From Palauibacter sp965207805 (GTDB taxonomy: Bacteria > Gemmatimonadota > Gemmatimonadetes > Palauibacterales > Palauibacteraceae), in NCBI GenBank assembly GCA_965207805.1, contig OZ242312.1, positions 620,001-684,000 of the forward strand: a stretch of 64,000 bases of DNA. The letters are read 5' to 3'. A model generated the notes under the pieces. The model was not told where the DNA came from and searched no databases. It saw only the letters and a list, made by a program, of their open reading frames with translations. This document shows, in pieces, positions 1 through 8,283 of this stretch (within the stretch, counting starts at the first letter, position 1; every line of letters starts with the position of its first letter). Made by a program: the position numbers and the translations under genes.

Positions 1-86
1 CCTACCGGCGCACCGACCTGTTCGAGCGGCGACGGCACCTCATGAACGACTGGTCGGCGTATCTCGCAACGGGCACCGAGGCCTGA
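1..86 (+). CDS. Tyrosine recombinase/integrase, C-terminal end (partial)
   Basis: The frame is open from the window edge (first complete codon at base 3) to a TGA at 84-86. It reads RRTDLFERRRHLMNDWSAYL near its end. Phage and island integrases of the tyrosine recombinase family commonly end in an Arg-rich helix of this kind followed by MxxW. The catalytic residues lie outside the window, so the call rests on this tail and on the mobilisation genes mobC and mobA downstream. Together they suggest an integrative mobilisable element whose integrase end is cut by the window. The exact recombinase subfamily cannot be seen. Confidence 0.55.
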   Translation, partial: YRRTDLFERRRHLMNDWSAYLATGTEA

Positions 87-1182
87 TCCGACCCCCTGAC
101 CGCGCTTGCATGCCATTTCGGGACGTTTTTGAGGCGTTTCGGGGGATCTACGGGCCACGGGAGCGCCTCTAACGCACGATCTCGGGTCTCCGAGGGGTAC
201 GGGTAGGCCGAAAACCGGGCGCTCGTCAGAGCGTGGCGCAGTCCCGAGGAGTGATGAGCAGGGCCGGTCGCCCTCACCGTCCTTGAGGCTGGCGACGACG
301 AGGCCGGGGAGCTTGTCCGCGACTGCTCGATAGGCGTGGTTCCGGGCGGTGCCCGGTGGGACGTTTTCGCGGGTGCCCCGCGTGGCTGGCTTGGCCACGC
401 TAAGGTGGACAAGCCAGCTTACCCTCCGTATAACACGGCGGGCTGGCGAGGGGTGGCTCCGCCGCCCCCTTCGAACCCCCCCACGGTTGCCCGCTCCCCT
501 TGGAGGTCGCGGTTGCAGTCGCCCGCTCACCCCCGCCCGCGTGCCGGGCCAACTCGGGCTGGAAACACCGCCCCTCGCCGCCGCGGAGAAGCCCGGATGG
601 TGGAACCGGCGGACGCGCCGGACCCGGCAAGCCGGGAGCGGTCCCTCGAAGGCGTCGAGTCTCTCCTCCTGCACCGTTGCCACATCCGCCGCCGAACCGA
701 TCCCTTCGCCCTTCAGCGCATCCGGGAGACCGGCGGGCCAGCTCTCCCGCGCGCTCCTGCACTGCGGCCGCCGGTCCCCCCGATCTCCAGGGCGGGCGAG
801 CCCGCCCCTCCATCGGGGGTTGGATTCCGTTCACGGTCGCCCCGGTCCGGCGACCGGCCGGAACCCCCTACGGGTCCAAAGCCCTCCAGTGGAGTCGATT
901 GGATTCCCGTTCCTGAAGGGGTAAGGAATGAGGTAAGCACATGCGAAACACAGACTGTAACTCCAATAACTGCATTGGGTTACGCTGTATGTCGAGTAGC
1001 TCCGGCGGCTTCGTTTCGTGCGTGCCATCGTTCGATTCCTCTCGTTCGATGGACTGCACGATCTGCGCGAATGAAACCTCGCGCAGGGTGGGCTCGTCGT
1101 CCAGAGTTGGCGCCCCGGCCGGCGTTGGCGCGGGCGCGCCACGGGGGCGCTGGTTTCTGCGGTTTGTGGAGGAGCCAGATGT
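87..1182. other. 1.1 kb without a supported gene, inside the mobile element
   Basis: No frame here reads like a known protein. The longest plus-strand frame (336-1232) is rich in Pro and Arg and has the composition of a GC-rich chance frame. Bases about 930-1080 are clearly less GC-rich than their surroundings and could hold a small unrecognised gene or part of the transfer origin. The segment lies between an integrase and mobC, where such elements often keep attachment sites, small regulators or oriT. No direct repeat that would mark an att site was found by eye. Confidence 0.4.
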
Positions 1183-1222
1183 GTAAACGCTTCACGTTTA
1201 CTCTGGTCGGGGGATGCCCCCG
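1183..1222. other. Two adjacent hairpins before mobC, candidate oriT region
   Basis: Bases 1183-1201 form a perfect 7-bp inverted repeat (GTAAACG, 5-nt loop, CGTTTAC). Bases 1208-1222 form a second perfect stem (CGGGGG, loop ATG, CCCCCG). They end about 50 bases before the mobC start. Mobilisable elements often carry their transfer origin just upstream of mobC, with an inverted repeat next to the nick site, so an oriT role is reasonable. A hairpin that controls mobC expression is also possible. No known nick consensus was recognised. Confidence 0.35.
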
Positions 1223-1270
1223 AGCCCCCTGAACGACACTTCCGCGCGCCACCAAGGGAGGCTGCCCGAC

Positions 1271-1615
1271 ATGCCCCGTCCCCGGAAGCCCGAGGCCGAA
1301 CTTCGCAGCCGCACGATCGGCGTGCGCGTCAACACCGCCGAGGCCGCCGAGATCGCCGAGCGCGCCGGAGCGGCCCGCATGACGACGGGCGGCTACATGC
1401 GCCGCCGGGCGCTCGGGCAGCCGGTCCGCGAGGCGGTCGTTCTCCGTCTCGGCGCGGCGGAGCGGGTCGAACTCCACCGGATCGGCGTCAATCTAAACCA
1501 GATCGCCCGCGCCCTGAACTCCGGGGCTTCCGCTCCTTCCGGTACGCTGGAGGCGGTCGAGCGGGTGGGCGAGCTCGCGGCGGGTCTCCTGAGCGGCGAG
1601 GCACTGGACCGGTGA
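1271..1615 (+). CDS. mobC: MobC-like relaxosome accessory protein
   Basis: This small basic protein of 114 residues should help the relaxase bind or open the transfer origin. After a basic start (MPRPRKPEAELRSR) comes a ribbon-helix-helix-like stretch (IGVRVNTAEAAEIAERAG). The motif RIGVNLNQIARALNSG in the C-terminal half is typical of the bacterial mobilisation protein MobC. The ATG at 1271 is chosen over an in-frame upstream ATG at 1214 because GGGAGG lies 8 bases before it and because family proteins start near this basic segment. The stop overlaps the relaxase start (GTGA at 1612-1615), which suggests translational coupling. Confidence 0.8.
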   Translation: MPRPRKPEAELRSRTIGVRVNTAEAAEIAERAGAARMTTGGYMRRRALGQPVREAVVLRLGAAERVELHRIGVNLNQIARALNSGASAPSGTLEAVERVGELAAGLLSGEALDR

Positions 1616-2823
1616 TCCCGAAGATCAACGGATTGGGACGCTCGTTCGCCGGGGTCGCGGCGTACTGCCTCCACGACGCGCCGGAGCCGGACGACCGCCG
1701 CCCGAGGACATCGGAGCGGGTCGGGTGGGCCGACACCCGGAACCTCGCGACGTTCCGGCCGGAGCGGGCCGCGCGGCTGATGGCCGCGACCGCAAAGGCG
1801 GCTCCCGACCTCAAGCGGCTGGCGGGCGTTGCGCGGACGGGGCGCAAGCTGGCGAAGCCGGTCCTTCACTACTCGCTCAGCTGGGCTCGGGACGAGACGC
1901 CCGACAAGGGGGAGATGAACCGGGCGGTAGACGAGAGCTTGGAGGCGTTGGGGCTGGAGGGCCACGAGGCGCTGATCGTCGCGCACGAGGACACGCGGCA
2001 CCCGCATGTCCACGTCATCGCCAATCGGGTCGATCCCGAGACCGGGAGGGCGGCGAAGCTGGACAACAGCAAGCTCCGGCTGTCGCGCTGGGCCGAGGGC
2101 TACGAGCGGGAACAGGGCCGGATCCGGGTCGAGAGGCGGGTCAAGAACAACGAGCGGCGGCGGGCGGGCGAGGAGGTGCTTCGCCCCATATGGGACCGGC
2201 CGCGTCACTGGGCGCGATACCGCCGCGAGGGGATGCTTCCACGGCGGGCGCGGCGGGCGAGGAAGCCGGTCGACGAGGAGCGCGTCGACATGGAGGCCTG
2301 GCGGCGTGCCGAGGAGCGGGCTTGGGAGCAGGTCGAGGACGGGCGCTGGCTGGGGTTCTGGCGCTTGGAGACCCGGGCGCGGAGGGAATGGGCCGACCTG
2401 CACAAGCGGCAGGAGGAGATGCGGCAGAGGCTCGACCGGGAGAGCCGCACCGTGCTCGGGCGGCTCCGGATCTGGCGGCTTGATCGCTCGCTCAGGGAAC
2501 TGGCCGGGGCGGTCCGGGGCCGGGAGGACCTGGTCGAGGGCTGGCGCGCGGATCTCGACCGGTACCACGGAGACGAGCGGGCCGAGTTGGGCAGGGCACA
2601 TGGCGAGCGAGCCCGGGAGATCGAGCGCGGTTGGGGCAAGTTCTATCGAAACAGGCTGGTGGAGGCGGAGCGGCGCGCATGGACGGTGCGCGAGACCATG
2701 AGGGAGAGGGAGCGCGAACAGGCACGGGAGCGGGATCCCGGCCGGACCATCACCCGCATTGTCGTGCCGCGACCGCCCCGGCCCAGAGGCCCCGAGCGTG
2801 GCGGGGGCGGGTTCGAGCGGTGA
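1612..2823 (+). CDS. mobA: MobA/VirD2-type relaxase (HUH nuclease)
   Basis: A relaxase nicks the transfer origin and stays bound to the 5' end of the transferred strand. The 403-residue protein has the three-histidine metal motif HPHVHV (H130, H132, H134) inside EDTRHPHVHVIANRVDPETG, the hallmark of this family. The N-terminal segment FAGVAAYCLHD carries Tyr18, a candidate catalytic tyrosine. The nuclease domain fills about residues 1-180. The rest is highly charged, Arg- and Glu-rich and probably helical, as in MobA proteins without a primase or helicase domain. It starts with GTG overlapping the mobC stop. No type IV secretion or coupling-protein gene is in view, so it would depend on another element's transfer machinery. 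Confidence 0.85.
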   Translation: MIPKINGLGRSFAGVAAYCLHDAPEPDDRRPRTSERVGWADTRNLATFRPERAARLMAATAKAAPDLKRLAGVARTGRKLAKPVLHYSLSWARDETPDKGEMNRAVDESLEALGLEGHEALIVAHEDTRHPHVHVIANRVDPETGRAAKLDNSKLRLSRWAEGYEREQGRIRVERRVKNNERRRAGEEVLRPIWDRPRHWARYRREGMLPRRARRARKPVDEERVDMEAWRRAEERAWEQVEDGRWLGFWRLETRARREWADLHKRQEEMRQRLDRESRTVLGRLRIWRLDRSLRELAGAVRGREDLVEGWRADLDRYHGDERAELGRAHGERAREIERGWGKFYRNRLVEAERRAWTVRETMREREREQARERDPGRTITRIVVPRPPRPRGPERGGGGFER

Positions 2824-2859
2824 CACGCCGCCGAAACGACACTCGAACCGATCTTCCGC

Positions 2860-2876
2860 CACCCGGTCGCCGGGTG
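2860..2876 (+). terminator. Hairpin after the relaxase, possible terminator
   Basis: CACCCGG and CCGGGTG form a perfect 7-bp stem with a TCG loop, 37 bases after the relaxase stop. There is no T-tract behind it, so intrinsic termination is uncertain. It may act as an RNA 3' end stabiliser or be incidental in GC-rich DNA. Confidence 0.25.
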
Positions 2877-3064
2877 ACATCCCGAAGCGAAGATTGAGCT
2901 GCTGCGGGTCTGCCGGGGATCAAGGGAGCGGAGTCCGGTAGGGCGCAAACTCGCGCCGTCCCCTAACTTGATGGACTCTTTTCCATCTGGCGACGGGAGC
3001 GGCTGAGGTCCGTGGAACGCACGAGCCTTGACAAAGCGATGACCATGGTATTTCGCCTTCGTTC

Positions 3065-3160
3065 GAAGGCCCGAAGGCCCGAAGGCCCGAAGGCCCGAAG
3101 GCCCGAAGGCCCGAAGGCCCGAAGGCCCGAAGGCCCGAAGGCCCGAAGGCCCGAAGGCCT
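3065..3160. repeat. 8-bp tandem repeat, 12 units
   Basis: Eleven perfect copies of GAAGGCCC are followed by one variant, GAAGGCCT. The tract ends 14 bases before the GTG start of the large surface protein. The unit length is not a multiple of three, so gain or loss of a unit changes frame for anything read through it. All three plus-strand frames are open inside the tract. Its place and structure resemble the simple-sequence repeats that switch surface genes on and off in other bacteria. A role here is inferred only. Confidence 0.9.
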
Positions 3161-3174
3161 CCGATTCGGGCTCG

Positions 3175-6100
3175 GTGACGTCGGCCGTGCGGGCTTTTCG
3201 CTGGCTGCCGCTGCTCCTGCTGCTACTCCCGGAGATTGCCTTGGCGCAAGTTCGGGTGGTGCCGAGGATCTTGCAAGTGAACGAAGGGGAGGTCGTCAGC
3301 ATCACGGTGGAGCTGTCGAGCAGGCCCGCGTCCACCGCGACATTCAGTTTTGGCGGTATCGACGGAGTGATCACTGCCGAGCCGACCAGTCTCACGTTCA
3401 CGACGACCGACTGGGATGAACCGCAGACGGTAAGGCTGACGTTCCTGGAAGACGACGACGCAGTCGACATACCTCTTTTGCGTGTAGGCGGTTATTTGGA
3501 GATCGCCGGCGTGCGACGCTTTCTCCGCAGCATCCTGTTGGTGCGCATCACTGATAACGACAAGAACGCGCCGGCGCTGCGGTTTGACCCGCAGTCCGTG
3601 ACGGTGGGCGAAGGTGGCAGCGGCACCTACAGGGTGCGCCTGTCTTCGCAGCCCACGGATGCGGTGACGGTGGCCATCACGGGGCAGTCGGGCACGGACC
3701 TGATGCTGGACAATACGAGCCTGACGTTCACGACGGGGGACTGGGAAACCGACCAGACGGTGACGGTGTCGGCCCGGCAGGACGACGACGGGGATGATGA
3801 TGTGGTAACGCTGACGCATGCCGCATCGGGCGGCGGTTACACCAATGTGAGGGGAAACGTCCTTGTGACGGTGACCGACGATGACGGTGACAAGCCCACG
3901 GTTTCGATCACGGGGGTGCCGGCGAAGATCAACTCGACGACCGCGCTCAGCGTGGCGTTCACGTTCTCGGAGGCGGTGACGGGGTTCGTGACCGGGGACG
4001 TGACGGTGACCGGCGGCACGAAGGGCGCGTTCTCCGGCAGCGGGACGACGTACACGCTGGCGGTCACGCCCTCCGGCTCGGCGGACGTGGTGGTGACCGT
4101 GGCGGCGGACGCCGCGACCGACGGCGGCGGCAACACGGGTCCGGCCTTCGCGGTGAGCGCTACGGCGGAGTGGGACGCAACTGCCCCCACGGTTTCGATC
4201 ACGGGCGTGCCGGCCAAGATCACCTCGCGCACCCCGTTCACGGCGACGTTCACGTTCTCGGAGGACGTGACCGGTTTCGCTGCCGGTGACGTGACCGTGA
4301 CCGGCGGCGGGACAGGGACGTTAACCGCCGTGAGCGAAACGACGTACAGGCTGGCGGTCACGCCCGCCGGCTCCGCCCACGTTGTGGTGACCGTGGCGGC
4401 GGACGCCGCCACGGACGGCGTGAACACCGGCCCGGTCTCGGCGGTCACGGCCACGGCGACCTGGGACGCGCCGGGGCTGCGGTTTGACCCGCAGTCCTTG
4501 GCGGTGGGCGAAGGGGACAGCGGCACCTACAGGGTGCGCCTGTTGAAGCAGCCTACGGATGCGGTGACGGTGGCCATCACGGGGCAGTCGGGCACGGACC
4601 TGATGCTGGACAATACGAGCCTGATGTTCACGAGGATGAACTGGGAAACCGAGCAGACGGTGACGGTGACGGCCGGGCAGGACGACGACGGGGATGATGA
4701 TGTGGTAAGGCTGTTGCATACCGCATCGGGCGGCGATTACACCAATGTGATAGGAGCCGTCTTTGTGACGGTGACCGACGATGACGGTGACAAGCCCACG
4801 GTTTCGATCACGGGCGTGCCGGCGAAGATCAACTCGACGGCGGCGCTCAGCGTGGCGTTCACGTTCTCGGAAGCGGTGACGGGGTTCGTGACCGGAGACG
4901 TGACGGTCGCCGGCGGGACGAAGGGCGCGTTTTCCGGCAGCGGGCGGGAATACACGCTGGCGGTGACCCCGACCAGCGGGTCGAACGTGACGGTCGAGGT
5001 GGCGGCCAACTCGGCGACGGACGGCCTCAACACGGGTCCGGCGTCGGCGGTCACGGCGACGGCGGTCTGGGACGCGGCGGCTCCGACGGTCACGATCGGC
5101 GGGGTGCCGGCGAAGATCAACTCGACGACCGCGCTGAGCGTGACGTTCACGTTCTCGGAAGCCGTGACGGGGTTCGTGACCGGGGACGTGACGGTGGCGG
5201 GCGGCACCAAGGGCGCGTTCTCCGGCAGCGGCAGGAGCTACACGCTGGCGGTGACCCCGACGAGCGGGTCGAACGTGACGGTCACCGTGGCGGCGGACGC
5301 CGCGACCGACGGCCTCAACACGGGACCGGCGTCGGCGGTCACGGCGACGGCGACCTGGGACGCGGCGGCCCCGACGGTCGAGATCGGCGGGGTTCCGGCG
5401 AAGATCAACTCGACGGCGGCGCTGAGCGTGACGTTCGACTTCTCGGAGGACGTGACGGGGTTCGTGACCGGGGACGTGACGGTGACCGGCGGGACGAAGG
5501 GCGCGTTTTCCGGCAGCGGGCGGGAATACACGCTGGCGGTGACCCCGACCAGCGGGTCGAACGTGACGGTCGAGGTGGCGGCCAACTCGGCGACGGACGG
5601 CCTCAACACGGGTCCGGCGTCGGCGGTCACGGCGACGGCGGTCTGGGACGCGGCGGCTCCGACGGTCACGATCGGCGGGGTGCCGGCGAAGATCAACTCG
5701 ACGACCGCGCTGAGCGTGACGTTCACGTTCTCGGAAGCCGTGACGGGGTTCGTGACCGGGGACGTGACGGTGGCGGGCGGCACCAAGGGCGCGTTCTCCG
5801 GCAGCGGCAGGAGCTACACGCTGGCGGTGACCCCGACGAGCGGGTCGAACGTGACGGTCACCGTGGCGGCGGACGCCGCGACCGACGGCCTCAACACGGG
5901 ACCGGCGTCGGCGGTCACGGCGACGGCGACCTGGGACGCGGCGGCCCCGACGGTCGAGATCGGCGGGGTTCCGGCGAAGATCAACTCGACGGCGGCGCTG
6001 AGCGTGACGTTCGACTTCTCGGAGGACGTGACGGGGTTCGTGACCGGGGACGTGACGGTGACCGGCGGGACGAAGGGCGCGTTTTCCGGCAGCGGGCGGG

Positions 6101-7419
6101 AATACACGCTGGCGGTGACCCCGACCAGCGGGTCGAACGTGACGGTCGAGGTGGCGGCCAACTCGGCGACGGACGGCCTCAACACGGGTCCGGCGTCGGC
6201 GGTCACGGCGACGGCGGTCTGGGACGCGGCGGCTCCGACGGTCACGATCGGCGGGGTGCCGGCGAAGATCAACTCGACGACCGCGCTGAGCGTGACGTTC
6301 ACGTTCTCGGAAGCCGTGACGGGGTTCGTGACCGGGGACGTGACGGTGGCGGGCGGCACCAAGGGCGCGTTCTCCGGCAGCGGCAGGAGCTACACGCTGG
6401 CGGTGACCCCGACGAGCGGGTCGAACGTGACGGTCACCGTGGCGGCGGACGCCGCGACCGACGGCCTCAACACGGGACCGGCGTCGGCGGTCACGGCGAC
6501 GGCGACCTGGGACGCGGCGGCCCCGACGGTCGAGATCGGCGGGGTTCCGGCGAAGATCAACTCGACGGCGGCGCTGAGCGTGACGTTCGACTTCTCGGAG
6601 GACGTGACGGGGTTCGTGACCGGGGACGTGACGGTGACCGGCGGGACGAAGGGCGCGTTTTCCGGCAGCGGGCGGGAATACACGCTGGCGGTGACCCCGA
6701 CCAGCGGGTCGAACGTGACGGTCGAGGTGGCGGCCAACTCGGCGACGGACGGCCTCAACACGGGTCCGGCGTCGGCGGTCACGGCGACGGCGGTCTGGGA
6801 CGCGGCGGCTCCGACGGTCACGATCGGCGGGGTGCCGGCGAAGATCAACTCGACGACCGCGCTGAGCGTGACGTTCACGTTCTCGGAAGCCGTGACGGGG
6901 TTCGTGACCGGGGACGTGACGGTGGCGGGCGGCACCAAGGGCGCGTTCTCCGGCAGCGGCAGGAGCTACACGCTGGCGGTGACCCCGACGAGCGGGTCGA
7001 ACGTGACGGTCACCGTGGCGGCGGACGCCGCGACCGACGGCCTCAACACGGGACCGGCGTCGGCGGTCACGGCGACGGCGACCTGGGACGCGGCGGCCCC
7101 GACGGTCGAGATCGGCGGGGTTCCGGCGAAGATCAACTCGACGGCGGCGCTGAGCGTGACGTTCGACTTCTCGGAGGACGTGACGGGGTTCGTGACCGGG
7201 GACGTGACGGTTGGTCGCTCTGGGGCCAGGGGGACATCCAGAGGTTCGAGGGGACGCCGTCCGCGGACTCCGGCTACGACGGAGAGCTCTCGACCGCGTA
7301 CGCGGGCCTCGACACGAGGCTGGGCGCGCGCTGGCTGGCCGGCGTGGCGGTCTCGCGGAGCAAGGGCGTGGGCGACTGGCGCGCGGGCACCTCGGAGGGA
7401 CGGCTCACCCAGTTCATGA
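3175..7419 (+). CDS. Giant exported protein with Calx-beta-like and Ig-like repeats, frame broken near its end
   Basis: Probable cell-surface or adhesion protein. A signal peptide (SAVRAFRWLPLLLLLLPEIA, cleaved near ALAQ) is followed by three Calx-beta-like domains (about residues 26-130, 133-240 and 431-540; GEGxSGTYRVRL, VTDDDGD). Ig-like domains of about 96 residues follow (SITGVPAKINSTTALSV, FSEAVTGFVTGDVTV): two between the second and third Calx-like domains, then eight complete and one truncated, similar to Big/Bap-type repeats. The start is GTG with no clear Shine-Dalgarno sequence. Homology stops at base 7211, in the middle of a repeat, and residues after that are Arg-rich out-of-frame coding. 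The natural C-terminus is probably the beta-barrel encoded at 7212-8219 in another frame. Either the gene is a pseudogene or the repeat array is mis-assembled. Confidence 0.75.
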   Translation: MTSAVRAFRWLPLLLLLLPEIALAQVRVVPRILQVNEGEVVSITVELSSRPASTATFSFGGIDGVITAEPTSLTFTTTDWDEPQTVRLTFLEDDDAVDIPLLRVGGYLEIAGVRRFLRSILLVRITDNDKNAPALRFDPQSVTVGEGGSGTYRVRLSSQPTDAVTVAITGQSGTDLMLDNTSLTFTTGDWETDQTVTVSARQDDDGDDDVVTLTHAASGGGYTNVRGNVLVTVTDDDGDKPTVSITGVPAKINSTTALSVAFTFSEAVTGFVTGDVTVTGGTKGAFSGSGTTYTLAVTPSGSADVVVTVAADAATDGGGNTGPAFAVSATAEWDATAPTVSITGVPAKITSRTPFTATFTFSEDVTGFAAGDVTVTGGGTGTLTAVSETTYRLAVTPAGSAHVVVTVAADAATDGVNTGPVSAVTATATWDAPGLRFDPQSLAVGEGDSGTYRVRLLKQPTDAVTVAITGQSGTDLMLDNTSLMFTRMNWETEQTVTVTAGQDDDGDDDVVRLLHTASGGDYTNVIGAVFVTVTDDDGDKPTVSITGVPAKINSTAALSVAFTFSEAVTGFVTGDVTVAGGTKGAFSGSGREYTLAVTPTSGSNVTVEVAANSATDGLNTGPASAVTATAVWDAAAPTVTIGGVPAKINSTTALSVTFTFSEAVTGFVTGDVTVAGGTKGAFSGSGRSYTLAVTPTSGSNVTVTVAADAATDGLNTGPASAVTATATWDAAAPTVEIGGVPAKINSTAALSVTFDFSEDVTGFVTGDVTVTGGTKGAFSGSGREYTLAVTPTSGSNVTVEVAANSATDGLNTGPASAVTATAVWDAAAPTVTIGGVPAKINSTTALSVTFTFSEAVTGFVTGDVTVAGGTKGAFSGSGRSYTLAVTPTSGSNVTVTVAADAATDGLNTGPASAVTATATWDAAAPTVEIGGVPAKINSTAALSVTFDFSEDVTGFVTGDVTVTGGTKGAFSGSGREYTLAVTPTSGSNVTVEVAANSATDGLNTGPASAVTATAVWDAAAPTVTIGGVPAKINSTTALSVTFTFSEAVTGFVTGDVTVAGGTKGAFSGSGRSYTLAVTPTSGSNVTVTVAADAATDGLNTGPASAVTATATWDAAAPTVEIGGVPAKINSTAALSVTFDFSEDVTGFVTGDVTVTGGTKGAFSGSGREYTLAVTPTSGSNVTVEVAANSATDGLNTGPASAVTATAVWDAAAPTVTIGGVPAKINSTTALSVTFTFSEAVTGFVTGDVTVAGGTKGAFSGSGRSYTLAVTPTSGSNVTVTVAADAATDGLNTGPASAVTATATWDAAAPTVEIGGVPAKINSTAALSVTFDFSEDVTGFVTGDVTVGRSGARGTSRGSRGRRPRTPATTESSRPRTRASTRGWARAGWPAWRSRGARAWATGARAPRRDGSPSS
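4911..7211 (+). repeat. Near-identical 576-bp tandem repeats, about four copies
   Basis: The stretch repeats with a period of 576 bases (192 residues, two Ig-like domains: one starting PTVTIGG, one PTVEIGG). By eye the copies look identical at the DNA level. For example, the segments starting at 5083, 5659, 6235 and 6811 match. Such identity points to recent amplification or ongoing recombination. It also makes the copy number unreliable in short-read assemblies. The last copy is cut at 7211 after GACGTGACGGT. Confidence 0.9.
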
Positions 7420-8219
7420 CGGCCGTCCATCCGTACCTCCGGTGGGACGGCCGGTCCACCTCGATCTGGGCCTCGGCCGGCGCGGGCAGGGGCAACGCCC
7501 GGAACGCGCGCGCGGCCGGAAGGACGGGCGCGAGCCCCACGACTCTCCGGCTCGGGCTCGTCGAACTCGAACAGCGCGCCGGAGCGCCGGGCGGGCTCGA
7601 CTTCGCCTTCCTGGGCGACGCCGCGTGGGCCAGGCTCCGCACCGGGGACGGCGACGAGACCATCGACCGGCAGGACATCGAAGTGAACCAGGTGCGGATC
7701 GGCTTCGACCTGTCGGTGCCCGCCCGGCTCGGCGGCCTGGAACTGACGCCGTCCGGCACGGTGCACGCGCGCTTCGACGGCGGCGCGGGCCAGACCGGCG
7801 ACGGCGTCGAGGTCGCCGGAGAGCTCCGGGCCGTGCTCGGCATCGTGCGTCTCGACGCGCAGGCCCGCATGCTCGTCCACCACACGGCGGAAGGCTACGG
7901 CGAGCGCGGCGCGGCGGTGACCCTCGCCCTCGGCGGGCAGGGCGGCGAGGAAGGGTTCTCGCTCTCGGTCTCGCCGCGATGGGGCGGCCCGGCCAGCGCC
8001 TCGGGCGCGCTCCTGCATGGTCCGCTCGGCGGGGGGCTCCGCGGCGGCGGGCCGGACCCGGAAGGCTGGACCCTCGACGCCCGCGCAAGCTACGGCGTCA
8101 ACCTGCCCGGAGGCCTGAGACTGGACCTACACGGCAGCTACGGTGCCGCGGGCGGAGGACCCGGGTTCGGCCTGAGCGTCGGGAGGCCGGCATCAGCGGC
8201 GGCGAAGTCCGAAGGATAG
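7212..8219 (+). pseudogene. Outer-membrane beta-barrel (autotransporter-like) domain, out of frame with the Ig-like gene
   Basis: The frame opens with WSLWGQGDIQRFEG and continues with YDGELSTAYAGLDTRLG and WLAGVAVSRSKGVGDW, then alternating strands to the stop at 8217-8219. This pattern is that of an autotransporter-type barrel that anchors a passenger in the outer membrane. About 335 codons are present. The first start codon in this frame is a GTG at 7344, which would lose the first strands, so a free-standing gene is unlikely. It most likely belongs to the protein that begins at 3175. Adding 3n+1 bases at 7211/7212 would restore one reading frame. Confidence 0.65.
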
Positions 8220-8283
8220 GGTTCGGCCACGCGCCGCTTCGCCAAAACCCCTTATAAGGTCGATCCCGCACACAGCCGACCGC

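Larger units (their letters stand above)
2824..3174. other. Spacer between relaxase and surface-protein gene
   Basis: This 351-base stretch holds a short hairpin after the relaxase (2860-2876), the 8-bp tandem repeat (3065-3160) and no recognisable gene. A GTG at 3012 preceded by GGGAG and GAGG opens a frame that runs through the tandem repeat, but that frame does not match the signal-peptide frame that begins at 3175. The main promoter of the surface-protein gene should lie here. No convincing pair of -35 and -10 boxes is visible. Confidence 0.4.

Noticed and set aside
1..398. Minus-strand frame open from a GTG at 398 to the window edge, with a plausible-looking start (KPATRGTRENVPPGTARNHA)
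   Set aside because: It runs antisense through the integrase tail, which is better supported, and no family is recognised. A remnant cannot be excluded.
868..1059. Minus-strand 63-codon frame in the lower-GC patch
   Set aside because: Composition is protein-like but there is no ribosome site, no family and no conserved context.
336..1232. Long plus-strand open frame of 298 codons in the gap before mobC
   Set aside because: Pro- and Arg-rich with no domain or plausible start. It reads through the hairpins and has the look of a chance frame in GC-rich DNA.
3028..3054. TTGACA followed 15 bases later by TATTTC as a promoter
   Set aside because: The -35 box is perfect, but the spacing is short and the -10 box is poor.
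3065..3160. Tandem repeats as a CRISPR array
   Set aside because: Units are 8 bp and directly joined with no spacers.
7212..7419. Arg-rich C-terminus of the Ig-like gene as a real domain
   Set aside because: It is the barrel-coding DNA read in the wrong frame.
8250..8259. CCTTATAAGG palindrome after the beta-barrel gene
   Set aside because: Only 10 bp, without a loop or T-tract. It may be a binding site but nothing supports that.
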